Below, one piece after another: positions 41,368 to 51,315 of a stretch of 64,000 bases of DNA. Below the pieces are notes generated by a model, which saw only the letters and a program-made list of their open reading frames with translations, was not told where the DNA came from and searched no databases. The DNA lies in assembly GCA_041530395.1 (NCBI GenBank), contig CP136945.1:1736001-1800000 (forward strand). The letters run 5' to 3'. The stretch is from Thermosynechococcaceae cyanobacterium Okahandja. GTDB lineage: Bacteria > Cyanobacteriota > Cyanobacteriia > Thermosynechococcales > Thermosynechococcaceae. A program made the position numbers and the translations under genes. Positions within the stretch are counted from its first letter, which is position 1. Each line of letters begins with the position of its first letter.

Positions 41368-41694
41368 ATGACAAAGCGTGATCATAGCAAAGTGTATAGC
41401 GTCACCTTGGTCAACGAAGCGAAGGGTCTGAACAAAACCATTCGCGTTCATGCCGATGAATACATCCTCGATGCGGCTGAAGCTCAGGGGATCCCGTTGC
41501 CCTACTCCTGTCGCGCAGGTGCCTGTGTCAACTGTGCTGGGCGTATCCTCAAGGGTACCCTCGACCAATCGGATCACTCGTTTCTCAAAGAGAAAGAGCT
41601 ACAAGCGGGCTTTGCGCTCCTGTGTGCGGCCTACCCCACCTCCGACTGCGTCATTTCAACACATGAAGAAGATAATTTACTCAACTTAACCTAG
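41368..41694 (+). CDS. plant-type [2Fe-2S] ferredoxin
   Basis: 108 residues from the ATG at 41368 (AGGAG 7 bp upstream). The cluster ligands are in [12 protein letters not shown] plus a later Cys in ALLCAAYP. It is a soluble electron carrier accepting electrons from photosystem I. The N-terminus [20 protein letters not shown] is longer than in PetF1 and is typical of a minor ferredoxin type; HEEDNL near the C-terminus supports this. Single gene with its own 200-bp upstream region. Confidence 0.85.
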   Translation: MTKRDHSKVYSVTLVNEAKGLNKTIRVHADEYILDAAEAQGIPLPYSCRAGACVNCAGRILKGTLDQSDHSFLKEKELQAGFALLCAAYPTSDCVISTHEEDNLLNLT

Positions 41695-42012
41695 CTTAAT
41701 TTTTCTTTATTTACTTGCCCTGTTAGCGGCAAGTATCGGCAAAAGAAACCACTCATTTCTTGAAACGTTGCAACCCATTAACTTTTCTAAACTTTTCTTT
41801 CGTAATCACGGCCTCACCACTTAATATAATCAACACATCATTATTCTTAAGAACACAGCCAAGTGATTGACTCAGGCAACGCCTTCGGTTAGGGCTTGGC
41901 ACGGGTTGTTGTCCCTTGGTACAGCAGCAGGAGTAATGATAGTACACGCGGGCTGGTAACCATCGCAGCAGTACGCCTGAGTCGATGGCAAGACAGCAGT
42001 TTGGAGGTCGAT

Positions 42013-43248
42013 ATGATGACATCGGAGCGGGGGTTGAGTAATAGCCCAGAGCAGCCGTTTGTGGATGCGGTGCAGCCGGAGCGGCTCTTGCAGCAACTGG
42101 CCACCTCAGGGGGAACGGGGTGCTTTAAGCTGACGGCGCAGCAGCAGCACTGGTTTTTGTATCTCCACCAAGGGGCACTCATTTACGCGACCCATACGGT
42201 TGATCCGGGCGATCGCTTCGAGCGACACCTGCGGCGCTTAAGTCAGCAGGTACCGGCGTTAGATCGGGAGTTGCGTGCCCACGTCCGGCAGCAGTGGGAG
42301 CTTGCCAATACCTCCACCCCTATTTATGAGTACGAAAGTGTGCGCTGGCTCCTCACGGAGGGCATCATTAACGCTGAGCAGTTTCGGGAATTGATCGAGG
42401 GGCTAATTGTTGAGGTTCTCGAGTCCTTCCTGCACCTGAATAGAGGCCAGCACCAGTTGGTACCCTATTTGGATGTGCCCATTGTGACCCGTTTTGAGGT
42501 TGGGCGCTTGGTGGCCGCCTGCAAAGCCCATATTCGCCAGTGGTTGAGTTTGGGGCACAAAATTACCTCACCCTTTCAGCGTCCCTACTTCTTTAGTGGC
42601 GTACAGAGCACTTTAAGCCCAGAGCAAGAGCAACGGCTTGGCTCAATGCTGCGGGGGTTTAGCTTCCGCCACTTGGCCGTGCTGATGAATCAAAATGAAA
42701 TTTCCCTTGTCCGCAGTTTGCTGCCCCTGATTGACAAGGGCGCGGTTGTGGTGCGGGAGCCGCAGCGCCCCTTTGATGTGCTGCCTGCCTTTGATGCCAG
42801 TCTATTACAGGAACTGGTGGTGCCCGAGGAGACGGAGGCTCAAGAACTCACCAGTGGCTTTTTTAGCACCCAAGCCCCCAATCGCACCTTCACGATTCTG
42901 TGCATTGACGATAGCCCCACCATGCTCAACGAAATTAAGCGGTTTTTGGCGGACGATGCCTTTCAAGTCATTGCCCTGAGCGATTCGGTAAAGGCTCTTA
43001 TGGAAGTGATGCGCCTCAACCCTGATCTCATTTTGCTGGACGTGGGGATGCCCAACATTGATGGCTATAAGTTTTGTAAGGTGATTCGCAATCATGAGCA
43101 CTTTAAGACCCTCCCCATTATTATGGTGACCGGGAATACGGGGTTAATTGATCGGGCAAAGGCACGTCTTGTGGGTGCCACAGACTACATGACCAAGCCC
43201 TTTACCCAAACGGAGCTACTGAAAATGGTGTTTCAGTACCTGACGTAG
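42013..43248 (+). CDS. pixG: PatA-type response regulator (phototaxis)
   Basis: 411 residues from the ATG at 42013, which has GGAGG 5 bp upstream; the frame is open to 41896. The N-terminal DUF4388/PATAN region (QLATSGGTGCFKLT ... FLYLHQGALIYATH) precedes an alpha-helical middle. The C-terminal receiver has CIDDSPTMLNEI, LILLDVGMPNIDGY (phospho-Asp), MVTGNT and MTKPFTQ. First gene of pixGHIJL. It is expected to relay light signals from the PixL kinase to the type IV pilus motor. Confidence 0.85.
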   Translation: MMTSERGLSNSPEQPFVDAVQPERLLQQLATSGGTGCFKLTAQQQHWFLYLHQGALIYATHTVDPGDRFERHLRRLSQQVPALDRELRAHVRQQWELANTSTPIYEYESVRWLLTEGIINAEQFRELIEGLIVEVLESFLHLNRGQHQLVPYLDVPIVTRFEVGRLVAACKAHIRQWLSLGHKITSPFQRPYFFSGVQSTLSPEQEQRLGSMLRGFSFRHLAVLMNQNEISLVRSLLPLIDKGAVVVREPQRPFDVLPAFDASLLQELVVPEETEAQELTSGFFSTQAPNRTFTILCIDDSPTMLNEIKRFLADDAFQVIALSDSVKALMEVMRLNPDLILLDVGMPNIDGYKFCKVIRNHEHFKTLPIIMVTGNTGLIDRAKARLVGATDYMTKPFTQTELLKMVFQYLT

Positions 43249-43325
43249 TCTTCCCTAGTGAGGGGTGACCCGACCACTGTATATTGACATTAATTGATGG
43301 TTTTTATTGATGTTTGGGAGGCGGC

Positions 43326-43688
43326 ATGCGGACGGTTCTAGTTGTGGAAGATACTCCTTCAGAAATGGCTCTCATTGCGTCTTTTTTGAAGGACAGCGGC
43401 TATACCGTTATTTCAGCAACGGATGCGAAGGAGGCTCTAGAAAAAATCACCCAGCATAAGCCGGATGTGGTGGTGACCGATGTGGTGATGCCGGGGATGA
43501 GCGGCTTTGAACTTTGCCGGAGTCTCAAGAAAAATCCTGAAACTGAAAAATTACCCATTATTGTCTGCACCTCAAAAAATCAAGAGTTGGATCGCCTCTG
43601 GGCCATGAAGCAGGGGGCTGATGCCTACGTCACCAAGCCCTTTAATCGGGACGATCTGTTGCGGGCACTGAAGTCGGTGGTGGTTTAG
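43326..43688 (+). CDS. pixH: CheY-like response regulator
   Basis: 120 residues, a receiver domain only: MRTVLVVEDTPSEMALIAS, VVTDVVMPGMSGFELC (phospho-Asp), IVCTSKNQE and YVTKPFNRD. Start at the ATG at 43326 behind GGGAGG. Second gene of the phototaxis cluster, CheY-like output partner. Confidence 0.9.
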   Translation: MRTVLVVEDTPSEMALIASFLKDSGYTVISATDAKEALEKITQHKPDVVVTDVVMPGMSGFELCRSLKKNPETEKLPIIVCTSKNQELDRLWAMKQGADAYVTKPFNRDDLLRALKSVVV

Positions 43689-43690
43689 CC

Positions 43691-44200
43691 ATGGCTCAGG
43701 TAGTGGCCGATCGCGATGGTCTGGGGGGGCGAGATCGCCAGCAGGGGGATGCGTATCTGCGGCTCATGGTCCGCGATCGCCTGACCGCTTTGGTGCCGGT
43801 CACCGAGGCACAGCAGGTAATGGTGGTGGCTCCACGGCAACTCACGGTGATGCCCAACCTGCCCTCGTTGGTCATGGGGCTGCTCAACTACCGTAACCGC
43901 GTGGTTTGGGTTATTGATCTGGGTCAGTTGTTGGGGCTAGAGCCGCTCAGTAGCGATTGCCCCTACTATACCGTAGCGCTCCTCCAGGCGGCAGAAAAAC
44001 GCCTCGGCATTGCTGTGAGTGACGTGCGCGGTATTTTGCGCCTAGGGGCAGATAGCCTTCAGTCGCCTGTGGGTACCGTAAGTGCCGCCTTGGTGCCCTA
44101 CCTCAAGGGTTGCTGCCTAGTCAACGCAGAGATGCTCCTTGTTTTGGATGCCCACGCGATCGCCACCGCCCCCCTCTGGTCTGCAAAACAACAACCATAG
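43691..44200 (+). CDS. pixI: CheW-like coupling protein
   Basis: 169 residues, a single CheW domain: LMVRDRLTALVPVTEAQQVM, TVMPNLPSLVMGLLNYRNRV and VIDLGQLLGLEPL. It couples the receptor PixJ to the kinase PixL. It begins 2 bp after pixH. Confidence 0.85.
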   Translation: MAQVVADRDGLGGRDRQQGDAYLRLMVRDRLTALVPVTEAQQVMVVAPRQLTVMPNLPSLVMGLLNYRNRVVWVIDLGQLLGLEPLSSDCPYYTVALLQAAEKRLGIAVSDVRGILRLGADSLQSPVGTVSAALVPYLKGCCLVNAEMLLVLDAHAIATAPLWSAKQQP

Positions 44201-44251
44201 TTCCTGTTGGTATCGGATAGGTGACCTCTCTGCCGTTAGGATGTGTGAACC

Positions 44252-47035
44252 ATGACCACAACAAAACCGCCTGTAGATCTGCCTGAACTGCCCCCCTCGG
44301 TTCTGAACTACCAATTGCCGCCGCTGCAAGAGGAGGCCAAACCACCGCAGCCCCCCCAGCCACAGCCACCCCGCAAACCAACAGGGTGGGGACTGCGGCC
44401 CAAGCTAATTACTGCCGCCGTAGCCTTGGCCACGTTGCCCATGGTGGGAGCCGGGTTCACCGCCAATGAAGTGGCGCGGCAGGAACTGAGTAAGCAGGTG
44501 TTGCAGTTGCAGCAACAGGAAGCCAGCAGTGCGGCTCTACAGCTTGAAGGTTTCTTACGCGATCGCCGCGGTGATGTACGAATCCTCGCCTCACTCCTTA
44601 ACGCCCGCTATAGCAGCGAACGGCAACAGCTACAGGCCCTCCTCGACCAGTTTTTAGATGCCTATCCCGCCTACGACAGTGCCGGGATTATTGCCAACGA
44701 TGGCCGCGGGACGGTGGTGGTACAGTCCTCTGGCGGCAATCGCTTAGCCAATAACATTTTGCAGGAGCAGGAATACTTTAAGCTAGCGGTTCAAACCCGG
44801 GGATCGGTGGTCACCGTTGAGCCGACCCTTTCTCTGCCGGATCGCCCCATCGGCATGTTTGTGGTGGCACCGCTGATCAATCCCCAGACCAACCAAGTCC
44901 TTGCGGTGGTGCGGTTACGGGTGCCCCAAGCGAGTGTGAGTCAGTTTTTGCGCGCCTACAGCCAAGGGGAGGACCACGCCTTTTATTTGGTCGAGCCAAG
45001 CGGTACCATCTTTGTCTCCTCGCTGCCGAAATTGCAAGGTCAGCCCTTAGACAAGATATTTCCCAAGCTGGCGCAGCAGAAAGGGACAGCCGCCGCTGGT
45101 GCCCTGAGTGAAACCCGCCAGTCCGACGGCCAAGCGCAAATGCTCGGCTACACTAGTGTCTCCCAGCCCTTTTCCGCCATTATCCTCAGTACAGAGCGAG
45201 CCTACGCCCTCAAGCCCCTGCAAAATTTAACTTGGGCGCTCCTGTCGGGCATGGCTGTCACGGCGCTGGTGGCCACGGCAATTGCCGTCTATCTGAGCAA
45301 CCGCGGCCTCAAACCCCTACTCCAAGCCATTCAGGCCGTCAAAAAAATCGGCCAAGGGGAACTAGATACCCGCATTCCCGTACAGGGGGAAGACGAGCTA
45401 GCCACCCTCAGTGACACAATCAACAAAATGGCCAGCCAACTGCAAACCTCTCTGGAAGACGCTCAGGCAGCAGCCAGCCGCGCCCAGCAATTGCGCGACA
45501 GCGTTGTGAACCTCACGCAGCAGCAGGATCGGCAGCAGATTTTAGACAATCTCACCCAAGAAGGACGGCAATTACTCGGGTGCGATCGGGTCATTGTTTA
45601 CGAATTTGACGCGCACTACGTCGGTAAAGTGGTGGCTGAATCCGTGGCCGCGGGCTGGCCCAAAGCCCTGAATCAGGTGATTGATGATCCCTGCTTCCGT
45701 CAAAACTGGGTCAATGCCTACGTCAATGGTCGGGTGCAGGCCACCGCCGATATTTTCAATGCCAACCTGAGTGAGTGCCACCTGCAGCAGTTGGCCCCCT
45801 TGAAGGTGCGCGCCAATTTAGTGGTACCCGTTTTGGTCGAGAAAAAATTGCTGGCCCTGCTCATTGCCCACCAATGCGGCGAGCCACGTCAATGGCAGCC
45901 AGCGGAAATTGATGCCTTCTTGCAACTGGCAACGCAAGCGGGGTTGGTTCTAGAGCGGACAAAATTCCTTGAGCAGACCACGGCAGCGCAACAGGAGGCG
46001 GAACGCTTAGCGCGGGAGCAGCAGGAGCGCACCGAGCGGATTCAAATGCAGTTGATTAACCTCCTGAGTGAAGTAGAGGCGGCCTCCCAAGGGGATTTGA
46101 CCGTACGGGCGGACATCACCGCGGATGAAATTGGCACGGTTGCTGACATCTTTAACTCGCTCATTGAGAGTCTGCGGGATGTGGTGGTACAGGTGAAGGC
46201 CACCACCGCCAAGGTGAACAACGAGTTGGCAGAGGATGAAACGGCCATGAAACAGTTGGCGGACGAGTCCTTGCGCCAAGCCAAAAAAGTGAAACGGATG
46301 CTGGATGCGGTGGAGCAAATGTCCACCTCGATTCAGTCGGTGGCCGACAGCGCCAACCAAGCGGCGGAGGTGGCGCGGCAAGCCTCAGAGCGTGCCCTCA
46401 GCAGTGGCGAAACCATGGATGAAACGGTGCAGAGTATTTTGCACCTGCGGGAAACCGTGGCCGAGACGGCCAAGAAAGTGAAGCGGCTGGGGGAATCCTC
46501 GCAACAGATTTCTAAGGTGATCTCGCTGATTAACCAAATTGCGCTGCAAACGAACCTATTGGCCATTAATGCCAGTATTGAGGCGGCACGGGCCGGCGAA
46601 GAAGGCCGTGGCTTTGCGGTGGTGGCCGAAGAGGTGGGTGAACTGGCGGCGCGATCGGCGGCAGCCACCCGTGAAATTGAGCAAATTGTGGACACCATTC
46701 AGCAGGAAACCAACGAAGTGGTACAGGCTATGGAAACCGGTACCGCCCAAGTGGTGGAAGGTACCCGCCTTGTGGAAGTGAGCAAGGCGAGTCTCGAGCA
46801 GATTGTCCAAGTGTCGCAGCAGATTGACGAGTTGGTGCAATCTATTTCTCAGGCTACCGTTTCCCAGTCCCGTATCTCTAATACCGTCAATGTCTTGATG
46901 CAGGACATTGCCAAGGTGTCGGAGGGAATGTCTGCCACCTCGAAGGACATTTCGGAATCCCTGCAAGATACCGTGAGTCTGGCGCAGGAGCTACAAACCT
47001 CGGTGAACATCTTCAAAGTCAGCCCTGAGGTGTAG
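44252..47035 (+). CDS. pixJ: methyl-accepting phototaxis receptor with DXCF cyanobacteriochrome GAF domain
   Basis: 927 residues. A Pro-rich cytoplasmic start (residues 1-45), membrane helix near 50-68, extracytoplasmic dCache-like sensor to about 320, second helix, HAMP ([16 protein letters not shown]), then a GAF domain (about 420-570) with DDPCF at Cys481 and SECHLQQ at Cys509. The 28-residue spacing equals that of the two bilin-attaching cysteines of TePixJ. The C-terminal MCP signalling domain ([20 protein letters not shown]) is complete. It is expected to bind phycoviolobilin and switch between blue and green states. Confidence 0.9.
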   Translation: MTTTKPPVDLPELPPSVLNYQLPPLQEEAKPPQPPQPQPPRKPTGWGLRPKLITAAVALATLPMVGAGFTANEVARQELSKQVLQLQQQEASSAALQLEGFLRDRRGDVRILASLLNARYSSERQQLQALLDQFLDAYPAYDSAGIIANDGRGTVVVQSSGGNRLANNILQEQEYFKLAVQTRGSVVTVEPTLSLPDRPIGMFVVAPLINPQTNQVLAVVRLRVPQASVSQFLRAYSQGEDHAFYLVEPSGTIFVSSLPKLQGQPLDKIFPKLAQQKGTAAAGALSETRQSDGQAQMLGYTSVSQPFSAIILSTERAYALKPLQNLTWALLSGMAVTALVATAIAVYLSNRGLKPLLQAIQAVKKIGQGELDTRIPVQGEDELATLSDTINKMASQLQTSLEDAQAAASRAQQLRDSVVNLTQQQDRQQILDNLTQEGRQLLGCDRVIVYEFDAHYVGKVVAESVAAGWPKALNQVIDDPCFRQNWVNAYVNGRVQATADIFNANLSECHLQQLAPLKVRANLVVPVLVEKKLLALLIAHQCGEPRQWQPAEIDAFLQLATQAGLVLERTKFLEQTTAAQQEAERLAREQQERTERIQMQLINLLSEVEAASQGDLTVRADITADEIGTVADIFNSLIESLRDVVVQVKATTAKVNNELAEDETAMKQLADESLRQAKKVKRMLDAVEQMSTSIQSVADSANQAAEVARQASERALSSGETMDETVQSILHLRETVAETAKKVKRLGESSQQISKVISLINQIALQTNLLAINASIEAARAGEEGRGFAVVAEEVGELAARSAAATREIEQIVDTIQQETNEVVQAMETGTAQVVEGTRLVEVSKASLEQIVQVSQQIDELVQSISQATVSQSRISNTVNVLMQDIAKVSEGMSATSKDISESLQDTVSLAQELQTSVNIFKVSPEV

Positions 47036-47037
47036 CC

Positions 47038-49917
47038 ATGCCGGAACTCGGCCCTGATGAGGCGGTGCGCCTACAGTTTCTGGACGAAGCTCAGGACTAC
47101 CTGCAAACGATTGAGGCAGGGGTCTTAGACCTGAGTGGTAACCCCAATAGTGCCGTGATCGATGGGGTGCTGCGGGCGGCTCACTCGATTAAGGGGGGCG
47201 CAGCAATGATGGGCTTTGCCGTTCTCAGTGACTTGGCGCATCGCCTTGAGGATTTTTTCAAGGTGCTGCGATCGCGCCCCTGCGACGATGCCGAGACTCA
47301 GCACCTGCTGCTGCGGGCGGTGGATCAACTGCAAGCGGTGATTACCCTGAACCGCCAAGGGATAGAACCAAATGCCGGGTGGCTGCACAGCCAAGCAGAC
47401 CCCATCTTTAATGAACTGCACGAGCGGCTAGGGGACCCACAGGCAGAGGATGAACTGTCGCTGTTGAGCGGCGATGATGGCCATGCCATGCGGGTGGTTC
47501 TCTTTGAGTCGGAGGTGGAAGCCTGCCTGCAACGCCTAGAAGCAGTGATTGAGGATCCAGAGCAGCCCTGCCTCAAGGAAGAGCTCGCGATCGCCAGCCA
47601 AGAGTTAGAGGGCTTGGGGCACATGCTAGAGCTACCCCAGTTTGCCCAGTTCTGCGCCTCCGTGAGCGATTACTTAGCGCAACCTGACTGTGATATTCGG
47701 AACACTGCCCCCAACATTATCCAGCAGTGGCGACGCTGCCAAGCCCTTGTGCTGACAGGCCAACTCGAGGCGCTGCCAACCGCACTGGTGCTAGACCCGT
47801 CCCAAGATACAGAAGATCAAACGGTCGTTGATCTGGGCCTAGAGGATCTCGACCAAGAGCTTGGGGTTGAGGACTTTGCCAGCGCCGATGTCAGCAGCTT
47901 TTCCTTGGACGCTTTTGGCTCCTTTGAAGAGCCGTTGCAGGAGTCCCCCGCCCCACAAGCCACTGCGGTTGCCAGCCCTACCGCCAGAAACGGCCAAGAC
48001 CCATCGGTTCCGAAAGACCTTAAAGACACGAAAGATATTAAAGACATTAAAGATGCTAGGGAAATGACCGTGCGGGTGGCGGGACACCACCTTGACCTCC
48101 TCAGTGACTTGCTGGGGGAGTTGCTGATTGAGTGCAATGGCCTCGACCTCCAGCGGACACGCCTGCACAGCCTCCTCGATACCCTCAAGCAAAAGGTGCG
48201 CCTCCTAGAGCAGGCTAACTTTCGTCTGCGCACTGAGTATGATCGCGTTAGCGGGACGGAGTCCCTTCGCGTTAGCGGGACGGAGTCCTTTCGGCTGAGT
48301 CCCCACAGCCAGCACGGGTTTGACAGTCTCGAATTCGATCGCTACACCGATGTGCACCTGCTCTCGCAGGAGGTGATGGAGACGATTGTGCAAATTCAGG
48401 AAATTACCAGTGATCTTGACCTCAGCCTTGAGGATACAGAGCGTACAAGCCGTGACCTGAATCGCACGGCAAAGCAACTGCAAGTGCGTTTTACCCAAGT
48501 ACGGATGCGCCCCTTTGCGGATTTGGCAGACCGCTATCCCCGCGTGATTCGGGAACTTTGTCGCGAGCATGGTAAAACCGTCAATCTGGTGATTGAAGGC
48601 CGTCACATTCTCATTGACCGCACCGTACTGAGTGTACTGGCCGATCCGCTGATGCACCTTGTCCGCAATGCGTTTGACCACGGGATTGAACCGCCATCGG
48701 AGCGGCAGGCGCTGGGTAAACCCCCTAGTGGCACTATTTTGCTCAAGGCGGCCTACCGGGGTAACCAAACCGTCATTACCGTCGCCGATGATGGTCGCGG
48801 CCTCAACCCCGAGAAAATTCGGCAAACCGCCAGTCGTCTGGGCGTACCCGCAGGCTGGCTGGCTACCGCTAGCGATCGCGACCTCTTGGAACTCATTTTT
48901 GAACCCGGCTTTTCCACCGCGCCTCAAGTGTCCAGTTTATCGGGGCGGGGGGTTGGCATGGACGTGGTGCGCACCAACCTTAAGCAAATTCGCGGTGATA
49001 TTCACATCAACAGTACCCCAACCCAAGAGACAACCTTCACGATTACGATTCCCTACACCCTATCGGTGGTTCGGGTACTGCTGGTGGAGGCCGCCAATAT
49101 GTTACTGGCGGTGCCGACGGAGGCGGTGGCGGAAATGGTATTAGCGGAACGCTATCCGCCCGTTGAAACCTTTGGCCACCCGCTCATTGACTGGGAGGGC
49201 TATATGGTGCCCCTTGTGGCGCTGGAGCACTACTTTCAGTTTTCTCGCCCCCATCGTGCCATTGAAGCGGAAGGCACCCCGATTATTAATCAACCGGCGC
49301 TGATGATTCTGGCTCAAGGGGATGCGGCGCTTGCCCTGAAGGTAGATCGCTACTGGGGCGAGCAGGAGGTTACCATCCGCCAAGTGGATAGTGACTTACC
49401 CTTACCCCACGGTTTCAGCGGCTGCACGATTTTGGGTAACGGTCGTATTGTGCCCTTACTAGATGCGATGGCGCTGTTAGATGAGGTGGAGGTGGGGCGC
49501 GATCGCCCCTTGGCTGCCGCTGAAGCGTTACCCCTCTCCAGTCAAGAGACCATTTTGGTGGTCGATGACTCCGTCAATGTGCGGCGGTTTCTGGCTAATA
49601 CGCTGGAAAAAGCAGGTTACCACGTTGAGCAGGCCAAGGATGGCCAAGAGGCAATCGATAAATTAGAGGCGGGTTTGCAGGTCAATGCCGTGGTCTGTGA
49701 TATTGAAATGCCCCGCCTCGACGGCTTTGGTGTCCTCGCCCAGATCAAACGCATTCCCCACTGTCAAGCGGTGCCCGTGACTATCCTCACCTCCCGCACC
49801 GGCCAAAAACACCGCCAGTTAGCGCAGCACCTCGGAGCCGCCGCCTACTTTAGTAAACCCTTCCGCGAGACCGAACTCCTTGAAACCCTTGCTCAGTTAA
49901 TCCACCATGGTTCTTAA
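47038..49917 (+). CDS. pixL: CheA-type hybrid histidine kinase with C-terminal receiver
   Basis: 959 residues. The HPt domain has the phosphorylated His in RAAHSIKGGAAMMG (about residue 50). Dimerisation helices near 350-480, HATPase with LVRNAFDHGIEPP, VADDGRGL and LSGRGVGMDVVRTN, a CheW-like domain, and a final receiver (ETILVVDDSVNVRR, VVCDIEMPRLDGFG). It phosphorylates PixG and PixH. A KD-rich low-complexity run (KDLKDTKDIKDIKDAR) precedes the kinase core, and a 24-bp tandem repeat lies in frame at 48244-48291. Confidence 0.9.
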   Translation: MPELGPDEAVRLQFLDEAQDYLQTIEAGVLDLSGNPNSAVIDGVLRAAHSIKGGAAMMGFAVLSDLAHRLEDFFKVLRSRPCDDAETQHLLLRAVDQLQAVITLNRQGIEPNAGWLHSQADPIFNELHERLGDPQAEDELSLLSGDDGHAMRVVLFESEVEACLQRLEAVIEDPEQPCLKEELAIASQELEGLGHMLELPQFAQFCASVSDYLAQPDCDIRNTAPNIIQQWRRCQALVLTGQLEALPTALVLDPSQDTEDQTVVDLGLEDLDQELGVEDFASADVSSFSLDAFGSFEEPLQESPAPQATAVASPTARNGQDPSVPKDLKDTKDIKDIKDAREMTVRVAGHHLDLLSDLLGELLIECNGLDLQRTRLHSLLDTLKQKVRLLEQANFRLRTEYDRVSGTESLRVSGTESFRLSPHSQHGFDSLEFDRYTDVHLLSQEVMETIVQIQEITSDLDLSLEDTERTSRDLNRTAKQLQVRFTQVRMRPFADLADRYPRVIRELCREHGKTVNLVIEGRHILIDRTVLSVLADPLMHLVRNAFDHGIEPPSERQALGKPPSGTILLKAAYRGNQTVITVADDGRGLNPEKIRQTASRLGVPAGWLATASDRDLLELIFEPGFSTAPQVSSLSGRGVGMDVVRTNLKQIRGDIHINSTPTQETTFTITIPYTLSVVRVLLVEAANMLLAVPTEAVAEMVLAERYPPVETFGHPLIDWEGYMVPLVALEHYFQFSRPHRAIEAEGTPIINQPALMILAQGDAALALKVDRYWGEQEVTIRQVDSDLPLPHGFSGCTILGNGRIVPLLDAMALLDEVEVGRDRPLAAAEALPLSSQETILVVDDSVNVRRFLANTLEKAGYHVEQAKDGQEAIDKLEAGLQVNAVVCDIEMPRLDGFGVLAQIKRIPHCQAVPVTILTSRTGQKHRQLAQHLGAAAYFSKPFRETELLETLAQLIHHGS
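48244..48291 (+). repeat. 24-bp tandem repeat, two copies, inside pixL
   Basis: Two units of CGCGTTAGCGGGACGGAGTC plus CYTT, 23 of 24 positions equal. Each contains the dyad GGGAC-N3-GTCCC. In protein it gives RVSGTESL RVSGTESF. It looks like a short palindromic repeat accepted in a flexible loop. Confidence 0.8.
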
Positions 49918-50416
49918 AGCCCGCCGCCGTCAGCGCCAGCAACCCATTGTGATGGATCAGTTCTTGACCTTTTTTGTGCGTCAGGAACAGTTTGCTGTGC
50001 CCATGGATCAAGCCAATCGCGTCATTCCGCTCCCCCCCATTTATGGCGATCGCTCCGGTCGGGGTGTAGGACTCGTCACCCATGGCGATCGCGAAATTTT
50101 AGTCATTGACTTGGGTCGCTGCCTCTTTGCTGAACCACTCTCTGCCGCCGAGACCGAAAAACTCAAATTTCTGTTAATTTTGCAGCCCGACCGCGATGGC
50201 GAGTGGCTCGGCTTTCCGTTAATGGAGCCACCCGTGATTGAGCGTATTCCCCGCGAACACATTCACCCCATTCCCAAAAATTATCTGCACTGGGGCAACA
50301 TTCACCACGTCAGTGCCCTGATGGTCAGTAGCAGTAACGATCCCAATTTGCCCCCGATTTTTATTGTGGATGTGCCACGGGTGCTGGCCTCGCTCCAGAC
50401 CCTCCAAACCCCTTGA
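49907..50416 (+). CDS. CheW-like protein, last gene of phototaxis cluster
   Basis: 169 residues, overlapping pixL by 11 bp. CheW-type features: FFVRQEQFAVPMDQANRVIP, GLVTHGDREILVIDLGRCLF, FPLMEPPVIERIPREH. An alternative start is the ATG at 49952. It may be a second adaptor that tunes PixL, or link it to another receptor. The basic start (KARRRQRQQ) is not typical of CheW. Confidence 0.7.
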   Translation: MVLKARRRQRQQPIVMDQFLTFFVRQEQFAVPMDQANRVIPLPPIYGDRSGRGVGLVTHGDREILVIDLGRCLFAEPLSAAETEKLKFLLILQPDRDGEWLGFPLMEPPVIERIPREHIHPIPKNYLHWGNIHHVSALMVSSSNDPNLPPIFIVDVPRVLASLQTLQTP

Positions 50417-50430
50417 GGGTATGCCTCAAG
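50412..50430. terminator. hairpin shared by two convergent genes
   Basis: CTTGAGG-N5-CCTCAAG contains the stop codons of the cheW-like gene (TGA, 50414-50416) and of rfbD on the other strand (50426-50428). There is no T-run, so it is a weak candidate bidirectional terminator. Confidence 0.35.
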
Positions 50431-51307
50431 CAAGGCAATCGGCGGGGTTCAACTGTTCGAGAACCGAGGCTAACACCTGCTCCCAAGGGGGTAACGGTGC
50501 CCCTAACACCGCCGTGAGTTTCTCGCAGTTCAGGGTGGAAAAGGCCGGGCGCTTGGCCGGTGTGGGATAGTCGCTGCTGGGAATGGCTTCTAGGGTTGCG
50601 GTAGGGTAGCCCCGAGCCTCTAGATGATCAAAAATTTTGCGGGCAAAACCATACCAACTGGTGCTCCCTTGGGGCGTAAGGTGATACAGTCCTGTCACTC
50701 CCTGCTGAATCAGTTGATAGGTGGTGTGGGCAATGAAGCCAGCAGCCGTAGGCGTGCCGATTTGATCCGCCACAACCCTCACCAATGGTCGGGTTTGGGC
50801 AAGGCGTACCATGGTTCGCAAGAAATTTTTGCCGCGGACATCATACACCCAACTGGTACGCAACATCAGGTAATTGGCATTGACTTGGGCGATCGCCTGC
50901 TCCCCGCGCCACTTGCTGTAACCGTAGGCGTTAATGGGGGCCGTGGCATCCGTTTCGCGGTAGGGTACCGCCTGCTGGCCGTCAAAGACGTAGTCTGTTG
51001 AATAGTGCACCAGTAGGCCACCCAAGTCGGCCATTGTTTCCGCCAAGACCTTCACCGCGGTGGCATTAATCCGCTCCGCTTGGGCTGGCTCCTCCTCCGC
51101 TTGATCAACGGCGGTGTAGGCCGCTGCATTGATCAGCACATCCGGACAATAATGGCGCAATACGGGGGCGATCGCGTCTAGATTCGCCATGTCTAAGGTA
51201 ACCTCTGTGCCTTGGCGAGCGACGGGAATGACAGTGACCTGCGGCGGCGCTTGCCGCACCAACTGCCAGCCCACCTGCCCCATGGCACCCAAAATCAGGA
51301 TCCGCAT
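50426..51307 (-). CDS. rfbD: dTDP-4-dehydrorhamnose reductase
   Basis: 293 residues. NAD(P)-binding start MRILILGAMGQVGWQLV, then NAAAYTAVDQAEEEP, VHYSTDYVFDGQ and YGYSKWRGEQA (YxxxK catalytic pair). It performs the last step of dTDP-L-rhamnose synthesis. I prefer the ATG at 51307 over the GTG at 51310. Last gene of rfbB-rfbA-rfbC-rfbD. Confidence 0.9.
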   Translation of the reverse strand: MRILILGAMGQVGWQLVRQAPPQVTVIPVARQGTEVTLDMANLDAIAPVLRHYCPDVLINAAAYTAVDQAEEEPAQAERINATAVKVLAETMADLGGLLVHYSTDYVFDGQQAVPYRETDATAPINAYGYSKWRGEQAIAQVNANYLMLRTSWVYDVRGKNFLRTMVRLAQTRPLVRVVADQIGTPTAAGFIAHTTYQLIQQGVTGLYHLTPQGSTSWYGFARKIFDHLEARGYPTATLEAIPSSDYPTPAKRPAFSTLNCEKLTAVLGAPLPPWEQVLASVLEQLNPADCLA

Positions 51308-51315
51308 CACACCCC

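Noticed and set aside
48205-48927. 240-codon minus-strand frame in pixL
   Set aside because: It lies opposite the kinase domain, whose motifs are all present on the plus strand.
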